A DNA stretch of 43,739 nucleotides from Cytidiella melzeri (GCA_022592445.1 JABYQR010000359.1:1-43739), one strand, 5' to 3'; numbered from the stretch's first letter, positions 30,081 through 41,674 are shown. The notes: generated from the sequence alone by a model not told the origin. Numbers and translations: made by a program.

Positions 30081-32345
30081 TTGCATGCTTTAGTGAAGAC
30101 AAACCCTATAAGATCTTACAATGCAAGTAGAGATAAATTCAATGACAGAGGAGCAGAACAATTCTTGCAAGAGGCCCATCAAACTCTGAGTTATTTTTAC
30201 TCTGTAGATTGTTATAGTTCCAACAATGATGAGACACAGCTTTCTAAAAAGATCCATAGAACAAAAGCAGATCCATCACTGAGTACTGACTGCCATTGTC
30301 CACATGATCAATCTGTGGTTTGGTCATTGCCTCCAAGCAATAACAGAGACCATCCTGGCAAATCATGTATTTGTATAGGAATGCCTATTATGATTAAGAA
30401 GAACAAAGCAACAGAGTGTGGTGTAACTAAAGGACCAGAAGGTGCTGTAGTTGGGTGGAACTCTCAGCCTATAGACACAATTACAACACATTAGATGTGT
30501 TGTTTGTAAAGCTAACTTCACTGCCAATACCAATCAAACTAGATGGATTGAAACTAATGTGGTACCTATTGCAGCATTATGTGTAAGCATCCTGATGGCA
30601 TCCAAAGAACAATAAACCGTGTACAAGTGCCAGTAATAGTGATTTTTGGCATGACAGACTAAACATTCCAGGTTCAAACAAGGAAGTACAATGTTGTCAA
30701 CATGCACAATTTTTGCAGTCACCAGTCTATATATACCTGCTTATCAAGAGGTTCAACATACCAGGGCACTCTTATTACTCATGAGTTCTCAGATAAACAC
30801 ACGACTGGAGATAAACCCATGACTGGGGAATTGTCTGGAAGTTTGGGACAGGAGTTTCAAGAGTTAGTATTGCTAGATGAGATCACAAAATTACATTTTG
30901 AAAAGAAATTACCCAAGGATGTAGGCGGTACAACACAGAACCATCTGATATCATCATATAGATATGCAAGAGGAAGTGACTATTTTGCCTATAACACCGC
31001 CTAGTCTGTCACAATGAGATTCAATCAACACATCTGATATTGAGGATACATTTCAACCAGCAGACTGGCAAGTAATTGACAAACAGAGAAAACTAACAAA
31101 ACAATATACATCTAAACCTGAAGCTACCAAGAAAAAAACCATTGGGAGTTAATACTGATGCCAGACAATATATTCCTGCTCAGGGTACTGTACAGATCAG
31201 TCAACTGAGTAAGCTAGAAGGTGTTCGTATTCATAATAAGTGTAGACATGAAGTAGCTGAACCTCAGGAAACTTCTACCCGGCCAGCTAAATGTCAGAAA
31301 AAAACATATCAATGACTGTATACCTGTAATCAATGGTCCTACAGGAATTTCATGGAATGGTCAAGCATATAGCTGTGCATTTGGTAGTCTGTCCACTACA
31401 TATATTGAGCATCATGAGGTATACACCAGAGGAATGGCATAAAGTGACATCAACAACAAATGAATATTTGAAAAATATTTTGTGACATGTTTGAAGGTGT
31501 AGATATTGACTCAGAGGATATAGATGAAGCTCAAGACCATATACAGCTTGAATTTCATTGGAAAGATCCAAGTATGTGCTCAATCAGTACAACAGGCAAT
31601 AATGTTAGAGAATTATGTAAACTCCTACTCAAACCTGATGTTAGCCATATTGTCAAAACTATATACTGCATATCATGTGAGGAGGATATATCTTCCAGCT
31701 TATTTTTCAACTCTCTAATGTGGCAATGTACAAGGTCTGCCTGGAGAAATAAAGCAAATCAAGCAGAAATGTGTAATGCTCCAACTACTTCTGCATGGAT
31801 GACAGCTCTATTGAGAACAAATTCTCAGAGAATGCAGTGACTGTCACAGCATAATGAAGGACATATACAAATTTGATCATGCACCACCGTTCATTGCAAT
31901 GTGTATAGAGCTATTGGAGTGAGGATTGGGCACATGAAAGACAAGGTAAACCACTTAATAGAAGAGAAGACAAGTTCTAGATACATGATGTAGGTACTTC
32001 TAGATTGGATTCCCAATCAACTGTATAGTCCAGGAAGCTCTGCGTAGTGTGAGTTGCACCGGCGAGGCACTCACCCAACAATAAGAGCAAGAGCTGGTTG
32101 TCAGGTTTCAACATGTCATCAACGTTAGTGGATATGATTACAAACTGCGTGGCATCATTTACTATGGAAAATATCACGATACATTTTGTAAAGTAAGTGA
32201 TAACAGAGATCTGTGGTTTCACAAGGGTATAAGTACAGGTAGACATACTGAATATGACAGAAACATGAGTGATGTAAACTGAAACATGTTGGCAACAGAA
32301 AAACACAGTTTGACTATTACTGTAGCAATTTATACATGTTGTGAT
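30081..32345 (+). pseudogene. PIF1-like helicase C-terminus with Cys/His protease-like tail
   Basis: Helicase blocks: FNDRGAEQFLQEAHQ, SCICIGMPIMIKKNKATECG then VTKGPEGAVVGW (~30367-30460), HQSIYTCLSRGSTYQGTLIT (~30721-30780), GELSGSLGQEFQELVLLDEI (~30824). After a linker comes GISWNGQAYSCAFGSL with Cys codon 31374-31376, and later GIIYYGKYHDTF with His codon 32175-32177 and LWFHKGISTGRH, i.e. a thiol-protease-like Cys and His pair in the order of ubiquitin hydrolases. Numerous stops and frameshifts. I recall such helicase fusions in Agaricomycete genomes; a Helitron or related element is likely. Strongly CpG-depleted, so old. Confidence 0.72.
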
Positions 32346-32413
32346 GCTTAAGATACCTGTGTAAGACTTAAAATTCATTATATTGATGATATTGTGAGAA
32401 ATGCATAAAGTCT

Positions 32414-32959
32414 TCAGGAATCGTACTTGCTGCTTGCCGGCCCTGCTAACGCTATAAATCCTTTCGAGTCCAGACGGGTGACAGAGATGAGTCTGTGTGT
32501 AAGATTTGGACAGTACAGAACATCGTCGAGTTGAATGACTAGTTCTTCTCCATTGACTGTGGTAGTTCCTTTGACACGACCGGATCCGAGAACTTGCATG
32601 GTTTTAGACTTATCTGCCAGAGTGACAAGTGACGGAGTCTTATACGCAGTGTAGGTCTCAAATTTGTTGCGGTAGTTTGTGGAGTGCCGTGTGCAGCCTG
32701 AGTCAATCATCCAGGGTGTTACACCCGAACCATACCAACAAGCAGCGACGTTGGAAGACTCTGCCTCAGACAAATCTTCGGTGTTGACTACATGTACAGC
32801 AGCAGAACCGGTAGATGACAGATTACTGTCCTTATTCTTCTCCTTCTTGTCATTGCCCTTAGACTTGCCCTTGGCTTGCTCAGCCACGGCCTTCCTTTCC
32901 GACATTCGCTCTCCTCGTGCCCATTATAGCCGCAGAAGTTGCATTTCTTCTTGTTGGTG
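32414..32959 (-). pseudogene. Copia Gag knuckle and protease (3' part)
   Basis: CNFCGYNGHEESECRKG is the CCHC knuckle (next to the solo LTR edge). After a frameshift: a Lys-rich linker, then GVTPWMIDSGCTRHSTNYR, the copia protease active site (DSG), and LVTLADKSKTMQVLGSGRV, VIQLDDVLYCPNLTHRLISV, the usual pre-integrase region. It ends at TGA 32414 where CpG-poor DNA begins, so it is truncated. Confidence 0.88.
32955..32959. other. Target-site duplication of solo LTR A2 (left)
   Basis: GTTGG, repeated at 33715-33719. Confidence 0.92.
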
Positions 32960-33714
32960 TCATGGATGGCCTGACTAGCCCTTAATTTTCGCAATTTACC
33001 TCTTGTTTTTATCTGTAAAACTCCGGGCTGCAACCCAGTTGCAACCTTCTCTGCATAAACTCCCTTTTCATGTCTATTAAGCGCCCGTATCACGTGGCTT
33101 AGACGCTCCACATGGTCACATTACTTGCTACTACGTCACACTGGCATGTGACTTAGCTTAAGTAAGACCACATGGCTACAAGCACATGGATCAGCCCATA
33201 GCTAGGGTTTGACGTCATAGATAGCGTCCACATGGGCTCCTTATTGTTCTTTCCCTATTGCTCTCTTTATGGAAGGATGTTCTCACAGGTGTGGGAATAG
33301 AATACAATAGTTGGTCTCCTTTAGGTAGATTCTCTCACCAGTAGAGTTCTTGGCAAGGTCTAGACAATAGCTATTGTTCTCCTTTAGGTAGTTCTTTTGT
33401 TCTTCGTTCACACGGCTTCTTGCAAAGCCTGCCCTCAACATGGTTTGTGCGCAGGTCCCTGAAGTCTATATATACTGCTACATGTACGCTCCTAGCCCCT
33501 CATCTCGACCTCTTGGTCTTTACTGGGCTAGGTAAGCCACCCCCTCTTGTACTATATAGCTGGTAGTACAAATACTAACTTGGTCTTTACTGGGCTAGCT
33601 ACCTGAATAAGGTTTATAGTTGGTGAGAGCATTGCGTTATATGCCTGCCACCACCTCGTCGTCGTTGTCCACATCGTGTCCCTAGTTGCTGCGTTGAGCT
33701 CTGTCTCCGTGTCA
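32960..33714 (+). repeat. Solo LTR, Ty3 family A (A2)
   Basis: 755 bp, TGTCATGGATGG...CTCCGTGTCA, with GTTGG on both sides. Removing it and one GTTGG rejoins the copia gag reading (RHQTSNTN then KKKCNFCGYNG). TATATATA at 33467-33474, predicted start ATCTCGACCT at 33502-33511, putative intron 33532-33598. Formed by recombination between the two LTRs of an inserted element. Confidence 0.93.
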
Positions 33715-34017
33715 GTTGGTGTTTGAGGTCTGGTGGCGGTTACCAGCGCACACAGCCGAGACGTTTGGAGAGTTTCTACGAGCAGCCTCGTCAATGAGGC
33801 ACGCTCGGACGTCATTGTACTTGATGTAGGATGCCTGAATCATGAATTTCTTTCCAGAGACAACCTCGTTCCTCGAGTTGTTCCACGGGACGTGTACCAT
33901 TGATGTGATTACCGAAGTACTGACAGAACTTGGTGAAGGATGCGAGGGTAGAGGTGGAAGAGTAGTTGGTGATGAGTGTATCCATGATCTGCTTGGATGT
34001 CTGAGTGTCAGGATTGA
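33715..34017 (-). pseudogene. Copia gag (5' part)
   Basis: VPWNNSRNEVVSGKKFMIQA and DVRACLIDEAARRNS on the minus strand belong to a copia gag of the UBN2 type; upstream, in another frame, KQIMDTLITNYSS and FTKFCQYFGNHING. It is cut at 34018 by the LINE poly(A) end. Confidence 0.7.
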
Positions 34018-34043
34018 TTTTTTTTTTGACTTCTTTGTTTATT
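34018..34043 (-). terminator. LINE polyadenylation signal and poly(A) tail
   Basis: On the minus strand AATAAA (34043-34038) is followed by ACAAAGAAGTC and ten A residues, then copia sequence (TCAATCCTGACACTC). Confidence 0.85.
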
Positions 34044-34578
34044 GTCCTCGAGGCCTAAGGCCTATGGTAGACACTACCCGGAACTCGTACAAGTAATCTA
34101 TGGTCTGTCTAATGCTAACTATGACATGTGTGCTGGGGTGAACCGGGGTTTCCCATGCGTGCTGTGAGGGAAACGTGTGATGGTATTTAATTAGTGGAAT
34201 GTAACGGATAAGAAGAAAAGGCGGGGGTGCCGGGACGTGAGAGGCTCTGCTGCTACAACGGCGATAGGGACTGGATTCTAAACCTGCGCACAATGGTAGA
34301 CCTTGGTCCCCTGGGTCTTTGCGTCTTGCTGTGCAGGGAGCCGGTCGGTGGTTTCCCGCCTCCCGTCAAAACTCCTCCAAACCCTTAGCTTCGCGTCCCG
34401 CGCGTTACATGTGAGAAAGGTGAAAGAGGTACTCCTAGCTCTACTCGTGCGGTCCCGTGTGTATCTCGGAGTGGTTTGTTGAGTCTTGACTGGGTAATGC
34501 TGTGTGGGGGGAGGTAGGGTAGTTAGCTCGGTTCTGCGGGTGAGTATGGGGTACTTCGGTCTTGTTCTGCTTCCTCTC

Positions 34579-37410
34579 TCAGCGTTGTGCTTGGGCTCGT
34601 TCGGGTTCGTTAGCGATTGTCTCCGTGGTGGTCAGGGTTCCCAGGGTGCGTGTAAAGCGTTGTGTGGCGTGTATGAAGTGGAATAATGGTTTTATGGCTG
34701 CTGGAACGCTGAGGAGGCTGGGGATAGATCTGCTCGCACGTCCTCCAATCTCTTGCGCTAGTCTGTTTCTCTCCTGACGGTACGCTGGGCACTGCGTGAG
34801 GTAGTGTTGAACCGTCTCCGGTGCTTGTCCGCAGCTGGGGCATTCCGGACTGGGGGCGTGTTGTATGCGGTGGAGGTGTGCGAGGAGTGGGGCGTGGCCC
34901 GTTCCAAGTTGGATGAGGAGCGCGGCGTGTCGCCTTGGGAGCTGGTCAATGAGCTTAGAGTATTTTGGAGAGGGGAGGGAGGAGCCAATCTTGTCCATAC
35001 GCGCAAACCATTTTGAGGCTCTCCAGATGTTGGTCACTTCCACTTTTTGCTTTGCTGCATGGACCTGTCGGAGTTTGAACGTGCTGTGTGGCAGGGGAGA
35101 ACGGAGTATCTTGGGCAAGAGTGCTGGTAGCGACAGGGTGTTTCCTGCGGCTTTCTTTGCCTGCTCGTCCACATCCTCGTTCCCGTCTATCCCTATATGA
35201 CCTGGCACCCATCTGAGCGTAAGCTTTATCCTCGGGTGGCGCGCTGCGAGTTTCTGTAGGTTGGAGTGAAAAACATCGTGTAGGTAGTGCGCAGGTCCGG
35301 ATGAATGAGACTTAGCTGCTAGTATTGCTGCCTTGTTGTCGAGTGACAGGAAAACGTGTCCAATTATTGGGGACCTCACTGTGCGCAGGAGTTCCAGTCC
35401 TAGGAGCATCCCTACCAGTTCTGACTCGTATACCGTGTGTTCTTCTGAGGTTCCGAGGTACGCTCGGCGTGTTTTTCTGTTCTGTCTCCTTGGTCCTCTG
35501 GTGTCCATGATCGCAGCTGCTCCTACTCCTCCGTCAACATCTGAGCCATCCGAGTAGATGTGGTACTTAGCCCGTAACCTCCATGTCCTATCGTCCGCTT
35601 TCGCCGCCTCTTTGTTCTTGTTGATCTCCGTCTGGTGCGCGGGCTTCCAGAGAGGTGGGAACCTCGCTGGGGTGAAGGTCTCGGTCCTTGCAGGGTCTAG
35701 TTGGAAGGCGTGCATCAGTTTGTGAAGTGCAGATCGATGTCTCTTAACGTAAGTCCTTCTCGCCCGCTTGACGAAGGTTGCGAGTGGGTGCGATTTGGGG
35801 AGCGTGCAGAGGTGTACTGTCGCATGTTGGCAGATGTTATCAATGATGAGGCGGAGTGGTGGCAGGTTAGCATGGGCTTCCATGATGTCGGTGGCCGTGG
35901 TCCTCATCGCTCCTGTGACCATGATCGCGGCTTGTCGGTGAATGGAAGTGAGTCTCTTTATGTGTCCTGTCGAGCCCTTTGCCTGGCGTCCGTTGTGGCT
36001 GTGTCTGGGGGTAAGGAAGACGTCAGCGGTGTATAACATACTTGGGATGGCAATGCTTAGGTATAGTTTCTTCGCCATTGCGGAGTTGATGCCCTTCTTA
36101 GAACTACACATGCGCCGGAACAGCGCGACCCATCTCTGGCCTTTTCCTACTGCTCGCGCGACCTGCTCTGTCCATTGTAGTTGGTGGTCGATCTGTAGCC
36201 CCAGGAAGGTGTGTGACTTAGTGGCCTGGATGATGTGACGTTCCAGGTCCAGCGCTGGTCCGAGTTCTTTGAGCGTGCACTTGCAGTTCAGGAGGCCAAA
36301 TTTCTCTAACGAGAATTGTGTGTTGTGCGGCTCTGCCCACTGGAAGGCCCCTCCCTCGCTTACCATGTAGTCGCGTAGTTTGTCATGCGTCGCCGTAAAG
36401 TCAGGTCCGACTGTGATCACTGCGACGTTGTCAATGTTCCCTGTGGCATATACTTCCTTGCCTGGGTCTGTGTTGCTCAGCACGCCCAAGTTGTAGAATT
36501 GGTACGATATGACGGATGTCGGGCATCCCTGATACAAGCCCCCACAAACGTTGAACGGGTCCAATTGGTAGTCATTGAAGCACAGTATCACCTTACGTCC
36601 AGTCATTTTCCTGCTCATCCAGTTTGTCGCGTCCTTGGGGAAGCCTAGGTTGCGCATGTCGTGGAACAGCTGCTCGGGGGTTACGCTGGGGAAGGCTGCC
36701 TTGTTGTCGAGAAATAGGATCGAGGCTACCTTACCTTTCCTCCACGCAGCCTTGATTGTGGAGGTAACGAAATGCAGCGAGTCTGTGGTGGTGCGGCCTG
36801 GTCGGCCCAGGAAGTGGTGGTCAGAGATCAAGGCAAGACGTTCCGCTTGCGTGGTGAGGATACGGGTGACGCAGGCTGCTAGGATTTTGGCAATGCAAGG
36901 CAGAAGAGTGATGGGGCGATATGTGTTGGCCAGCGTGTAGTCCTTTTTGTCTGGCTTTTGCAGTACTTCAGTCTTGGCCGTTTTCCACACATCGGGGTAT
37001 ATCTTGAGGTTGAAGGTGGCTTTGAAGAGGCAATGGAGGTATGGTAACAGTTGTTTGCTGCATTCCGTGTAAACCTCGTTTGGGAAGTTGTCTACCCCTG
37101 CGGCCTTGTAGCGTTTCAGCGTTTTCAACACATCCCTTACCAGATCCTTCGTGATAGCACCCATCTCAAACGCCTGGGGGGGGTACTCGTGTTGTCCGTC
37201 TGCGTTTGGATGAGGTCCGGGCACAGGGAAGAAGGCGTTGTGTAGAACTTTGCACTTCTCGCTGTTGGTCGCAGCTATCTGTGTGCGGTGCAGGGCATCA
37301 GTATATTGCAACTGTGGTACTCTCGTACCACCACCGTCTGTTGGCCCCCCTTTCACGTATGAGCTGAACTTCCACACAGTCTCCGTGTCGATCCCAGACA
37401 GGTAGGCGTC
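34579..37410 (-). pseudogene. LINE ORF2: RT, RNase H and zinc finger
   Basis: RT: VWKTAKTEVLQKPDKKDY, TYRPITLLPCIAKILAACV, RPGRTTTDSLHFVTSTIKAA, ASILFLDNKAAFPSVTPEQL (motif A), GLYQGCPTSVISYQFYN (motif B), then GNIDNVAVITVG where family members have a Y/F-x-DD box; the second Asp is Asn (codon 36427-36429), so polymerase activity should be lost. RNase H: IYSDGSDVDGGVGAAA, ESELVGMLLGLEL, SLDNKAAILAAK, HIGIDGNEDVDEQA. C-terminal CPSCGQAPETVQHYLTQC zinc finger. A frameshift near 37400 separates it from the endonuclease. Confidence 0.92.
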
Positions 37411-38688
37411 TCAGTGTCCCGTTTTGGCTGTCTTGATGCTCTGGTGGTACCGGTTCCTTGCTAGTCGGTAGTCTCTGTGAACGGGGTGTTGTGGGGTTGT
37501 GTAGAAATGATATGCGCGAGAAGCTAGCTTGCTCACCGCGCGACGCTGCTTCGTGAGTTCCCTGGTCCACCAACATTTGGAGAGTGGACTGGGTTTGGTC
37601 CGTGGAACGTGAGCTTCCCGCGCTGATGCGAGGCTATTCATGATCAACGTGAGTGTCCTGTTGAAGTCCGTAACGTTGCGCAATCGTGTGGTGGGTATTC
37701 CTCTCGCGTCCAGCTCCTCTCGTAAGTGTTTTCGGAAATCTACCCAGTTCGCCTCCCTCCAGTTCCACTGTGGTTGTTTGTTCGTGTTTTCGGCCGAGGT
37801 CTTAAACCTGGTGCAAATTGGGTAATGGTCAGTTGCTGGGGGTTTGAAGTGGGGGAACATTTTGGAAGAGAGTAACAGCTCAGCTAGTTTGGGCGTGGCA
37901 AAGACGTTGTCTGGTCTGGTGTGATTGCCAGTGCCTCTCGCTGATAACGTCGGTTCTCCTCCAGGAAGGAGCTGCTGCATGTGGTAGTTGGTGAGTGTAT
38001 TGATTAGGGGCGCTGCTGCGTCTAGGTATGTTTGCGTCATGAGGTGTGCGTTCGAAGTGTGTTCCCACATCGGGTGATGGCGGTTAAAGTCTCCTGCCCA
38101 GAATATGTGCGTGGTCGGAGGTGTTCCGGGTGTGTTTGTGCGCGTGTGCTGCTCTAGTTGGCTGATCCATCTCGCCGTTAGTTTGATGGTGTCGTGGTGG
38201 TTCTGGTCGTTGTACACGTTAATGGCCAAGATGGTGCCCGCCGGCGTTTGGAGTCTGAGTACAACTACATCCAGGGATGGGAAATCGACCTGCTCCCACA
38301 TGTCAGTACTTAGTTTTGTGCTGATTAGAGTGACTGCCCGTGTGGTTTTCCCTCTGTCTTTCCAGTTGTGGTGCTTTGTTGGGTAGGCTACGCGCCAGGC
38401 GTGTGAGGCGGTAGTGAGCGTGTTTATGGGTTGCATGTACGGTTCCTGGATCATCAGAATGTCGCAGTTGTGTATAGAGATGGTGTGCAAGAAAGCCTGC
38501 TGAGAGACATTAGATTTTCCTGTGTTGATTTGCCAGATACTTAGCGTGTCGGTCTGCGTGTTGTTGTCTGGTGTACCGTTCATTGCGAAGGGTGCTGTGT
38601 GTGATTCCTTCTCTGTTGCTCGGGCCCCGAGTACGACGGCCCTGCTTGGGGCATGTGGTTGTTCCTCTGCTGCTCTGATTCGCGGCAT
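37411..38688 (-). pseudogene. LINE ORF2: APE-type endonuclease
   Basis: LSIWQINTGKSNVSQQAFL, CDILMIQEPYMQPINTLTTA (catalytic Glu), TILAINVYNDQNH, HIFWAGDFNRHHPMWEHTSN (Asp/Asn), and SARGTGNHTRPDNVFA with PPATDHYPICTRF (SDHxP-type motif, here TDHYP). It nicks target DNA to prime reverse transcription. The ATG at 38688 may not be the real start, since upstream coding continues in another frame. Confidence 0.9.
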
Positions 38689-38855
38689 TGGGCTGCTCTA
38701 CGGGCTTGAAACAGCTGGCCAGCACTGTAGTCCTGAATGGTGGTCTGTGTGAGTCTCAGTCCTGGGCCAAACGCTGGTGGCTGATCGCGGCGTCTCTCGT
38801 CATCGTGGAACTCAAACTCGAAGGTGGGCGGGGGGGGGGGCATGACAAGGGCGTT
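38573..38855 (-). pseudogene. LINE coding piece upstream of the endonuclease
   Basis: Reads TNALVMPPPPPTFEFEFHDD, then FGPGLRLTQTTIQDYS and QARRAAQ, overlapping the endonuclease frame; the Pro run comes from an 11-12 G run at 38830-38840, a likely indel place. It stops at 38855, the LTR C edge. Confidence 0.6.
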
Positions 38856-39360
38856 TGTCAGGAACACAACCAAACTCTATGAAGAGCAAGGAAGTGACGA
38901 CGGGGGTGGAGGAACGACGAGCGAACTCGCGTGGACGATGACGTCAGGGAAGATGATGATGGTGAGAGAGAGAGAGAGAGACAACGACGAGGGAGCAGCT
39001 AACAATGAGCTAAAGACCAGGATATATTAGCACAGTGATGAGACTAGTACAAGGTGAACGTCACCTAAAGACCAGGAGGTAGAATCTGAGGTCTTTTAGG
39101 GAGCTACAGGGTGGGTTTATATACATCTCAGACAAGGACCCCTGGTACCGGGTCTGTACTCCTAACACTGCCGTGGGAATGTATGGTGTGCTATGGTGCA
39201 ATGTTCTACAATGTTCTACAATGTTCCAGCACCTTCTATGGTCATGTGACCAGTCTGTCACATGCACTTGATCACATGCAGTAGCCATGTACCATTGATA
39301 AGATAAGATAAGGAAAATAAAAGGAAAAAAAGAAAGGAAAAAGTGTGCATGCTCGTGACA
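38856..39360 (-). repeat. 3' LTR of Ty3 element C
   Basis: 505 bp, TGTCACGAGCATGC...TTCCTGACA. TATATAAA at 39116-39123, then GATTCTACCTCCTGGTC, which resembles the start segment of LTR A (CTCGACCTCTTGGTC). Putative 55-bp intron 39010-39064: CCTGGTCTTTAG occurs just before GTGACG and again just before its end. A (GA)n run lies near 38964-38981. Confidence 0.85.
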
Positions 39361-39376
39361 TTACCCCCCTCCTAAA
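39361..39376 (-). other. Polypurine tract of element C
   Basis: TTTAGGAGGGGGGTAA on the minus strand immediately before the LTR, the same as in element B. Confidence 0.8.
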
Positions 39377-39834
39377 GGCCTTTTCTCCGGAAGGCAGGAG
39401 TTGAGTCTTTTCTGTCTTCCCACAAGGATACGCGTCGTAGAGTTTCTGAAGGTAGCTTTTCAAAATTCTCGTTAATTGGTCGGAAATTCATTGCCAAGAA
39501 TAGAGATGCAGCAATTGGTCGTGGAGCTCCTGGGTGTCGTCTGTGGAAATCTTTGACAGCTTCATCGGCATGAGTGACGTTGGTTGCTGGTTCCCAGGAA
39601 TTTTCTGATTCTGGGTATCCTTTCCACTTGACACGGTACTGAAACTCCTTCTTTCGCCCAAAGATCCTTGAGTCAAGAATTTGTTCTACTTCGTACTCCT
39701 CTTCTTCGTCAACCACAATCGGCTCTGGTTCAGAGATTCCCAATTAGGGACCAAACTTGCTGTCTTGGCCGGTCGTAGCCTATCCACGTGGAACACTGGG
39801 TGACATTTGTCTCGAATGAGGAGTTTGACCAGGT
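39372..39834 (-). pseudogene. Element C integrase C-terminus and chromodomain
   Basis: LVKLLIRDKCHPVFHVDRLR continues the integrase across the solo LTR; after a stop/frameshift near 39744 follows EEYEVEQILDSRIFGRKKEF, YRVKWKGYPESENSWEPAT (chromodomain), then a basic tail ending FRRKGL at the polypurine tract. Confidence 0.88.
39830..39834. other. Target-site duplication of solo LTR B (left)
   Basis: CAGGT, repeated at 40580-40584. Confidence 0.92.
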
Positions 39835-40579
39835 TGACATGGATAGTCCAACAGAGACCGGATTTTTCCAATATTGTCACAAGTTTATAGCCTTAGGCGC
39901 CTATCTAGAGCGCTTATTTTCCGGCTAGGAGTGTTACCGGACCTAACCCTAACCTGGGTCACGTGACATCCTGCCTTATTTATCAATAGTCCAGACCCAA
40001 ACCCTAGACTCAGTCTGGAGCGGTTCCAGATCAACCTAGGCTATTGTTCTATTGTTCCTCTTCCATTGATGGGGATTCCCCAGGGATTCCCCCAGGTCTT
40101 ATTGTTCTATTGTTCTTATCCTAGTGTTCTATTGTTGTATTGTTCTAGCTCTATTGTTCTACGTACCCTGGTCCTTGACAGTTACTCAGGTCCTTGACAG
40201 TTACCCCGGTCCTTGACAGTTACCCGGGTTCCTTATTGTTCTATTGTTACTCCAGTCCCACAGTTACTCCAGTCCCTAGTGTGGGAACTGGTGCACAGAC
40301 CACCCAGACACAGTATATATAGTACCCCTTACCCTCCCTGGTTCTGCATCTTGACCTCTTCGTCATTTGCACTGCCAGGTGAGTTACTCAATGTAACTTA
40401 GTATAAGCATGCTATTAACTTCGTCATTTGCACTGCCAGTATCCGGCCTCTGTGCCTGCTTGCCTGCTCATCATCGACTCTGACCTTGTTGTCGTCGTTG
40501 GAGATCCCTTTCCTTTTCACCATCATCCACTCCACCCTTGTTTAGGGTTTAGCAGTATAGCAGCAGTCGCTCCGCGACA
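39835..40579 (+). repeat. Solo LTR, Ty3 family B
   Basis: 745 bp, TGACATGG...CCGCGACA with CAGGT on both sides, inserted into the integrase of element C in the opposite orientation. Several CTATTGTTCT copies (40041-40162); TATATATA 40314-40321; predicted start ATCTTGACCT 40348-40357 (34 bases from the TATA start); repeats 40358-40378 and 40419-40439 bracket a GTGAGT...TATTAAC...CCAG intron (40379-40439). Confidence 0.93.
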
Positions 40580-41674
40580 CAGGTCCCCAATCTTTTCCAA
40601 GACTTCATAAGGACCATCTCGTTTTGGTGCTAGTTTTGCCACCGGCTGTTCCTTTGGATGTTTCTCACGTTCCACGTAAACCTTATCACTGACTTTAAAC
40701 TGTGGGGCCTTTGTAACTCCGTGATCATAGAATCATTTCATGTGTTCCGCCGTGAGCTGTAGTGCAGCTTTGGCATCATCTTGGGCTTCTTGGAGCGCTC
40801 GAAGACGTTCGTCTGCTGCGGGAACGTTTGATACTGGGTTCAAAGGCACCTGGAACTCCGGTAGATACCCATAGATCAGTTCAAAGTGAGCCTTTCCAGT
40901 GGACGAGTGTACTTGGCTATTGAGCGCAAACTCCGCAATTGGCAACCAATCTACCCAGTCATCCTGTCGGAAGGAACAGAATACTCGGAGATACTGTTCT
41001 ATCTCTTGGTTCATACGTTCTGTTTTGCTGTCTGTCTGAGGGTGATACGCGGTGGACATGGACGACTTTACTCCGAGTGCATCGTAGATAGCACAAAGGA
41101 ACTTGGACGCAAACACTGATCCGCGGTCTGAGATCATCTGACAAGGTACACCATGGAGTCGAAACACGTTTGCAATATAATCCTGCACGTGTTTGGGAGT
41201 TTTCATGCTTTCCCGTGATGGGTAACAGTGCACCTGTGTGGTTGTTCGATCAACTGCAACCGTGATGGAATCGTATCCTTTACATGGCGGCAGCTTGACA
41301 ATAAAGTCCGTGGTGACGCTCTCCCACGGAGCATTGGGTGGTTCTAACGGATTGAGTGGACCGCGTGGTGGAGCAGGGTACGTCTTTGTTCTTTGACAGG
41401 TGTCACATGTGTCTACGTAATCATTGACAAACCATGTCATGCTGGGCCACCAGTAGTTCCGGGATAGTAACTCCAGTGTTTTGTACCTGCCCAGATGTCC
41501 GGCAGCAGGTAAGTCATGGTGTCTCCGAACTAGTTCCTTTCGGATCTCGTCATCTTTAGGGACGTAAACTTTTTCCCGGAACAACAACAGTCCATTCTCC
41601 ACATTCCACTCTTCGAGCCCGCGACTGAGAAGACGAGGTCCGAGTTTCTTGACTTCGGCAAGTGCTTCTGCCAC
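40580..41674 (-). pseudogene. Element C integrase core
   Basis: HHDLPAAGHLGRYKTLELLS and DTCDTCQRTK form the HHCC module; SVTTDFIVKLPPCKG (D1), MISDRGSVFASKF (D2) and DSKTERMNQEIEQYL (E) the intact DDE triad. After the ORF end near 40733 the basic linker (FKVSDKVYVE, KLAPKRDGPYEVLEKIGD) continues in other frames to the LTR B edge. Distantly related to A and B. Confidence 0.88.

Larger units (their letters stand above)
34018..38855 (-). mobile_element. Tad/I-like non-LTR retrotransposon (LINE)
   Basis: Minus-strand order: N-terminal piece, endonuclease, RT, RNase H, zinc finger, 3' UTR (34044-34578), AATAAA (34038-34043) and an A10 tail (34018-34027). Inserted in copia gag at its 3' end. The 5' side stops at 38855 against the LTR of element C, so ORF1 and the 5' end are outside or lost. 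CpG-rich, unlike the adjacent helicase relic. Confidence 0.9.

Noticed and set aside
27986..32959. Inversion between the two inverted A2 LTRs explaining opposite copia pieces
   Set aside because: The solo LTR at 32960 keeps matching GTTGG flanks and rejoins copia gag correctly, so that side is original; no evidence for the inversion.
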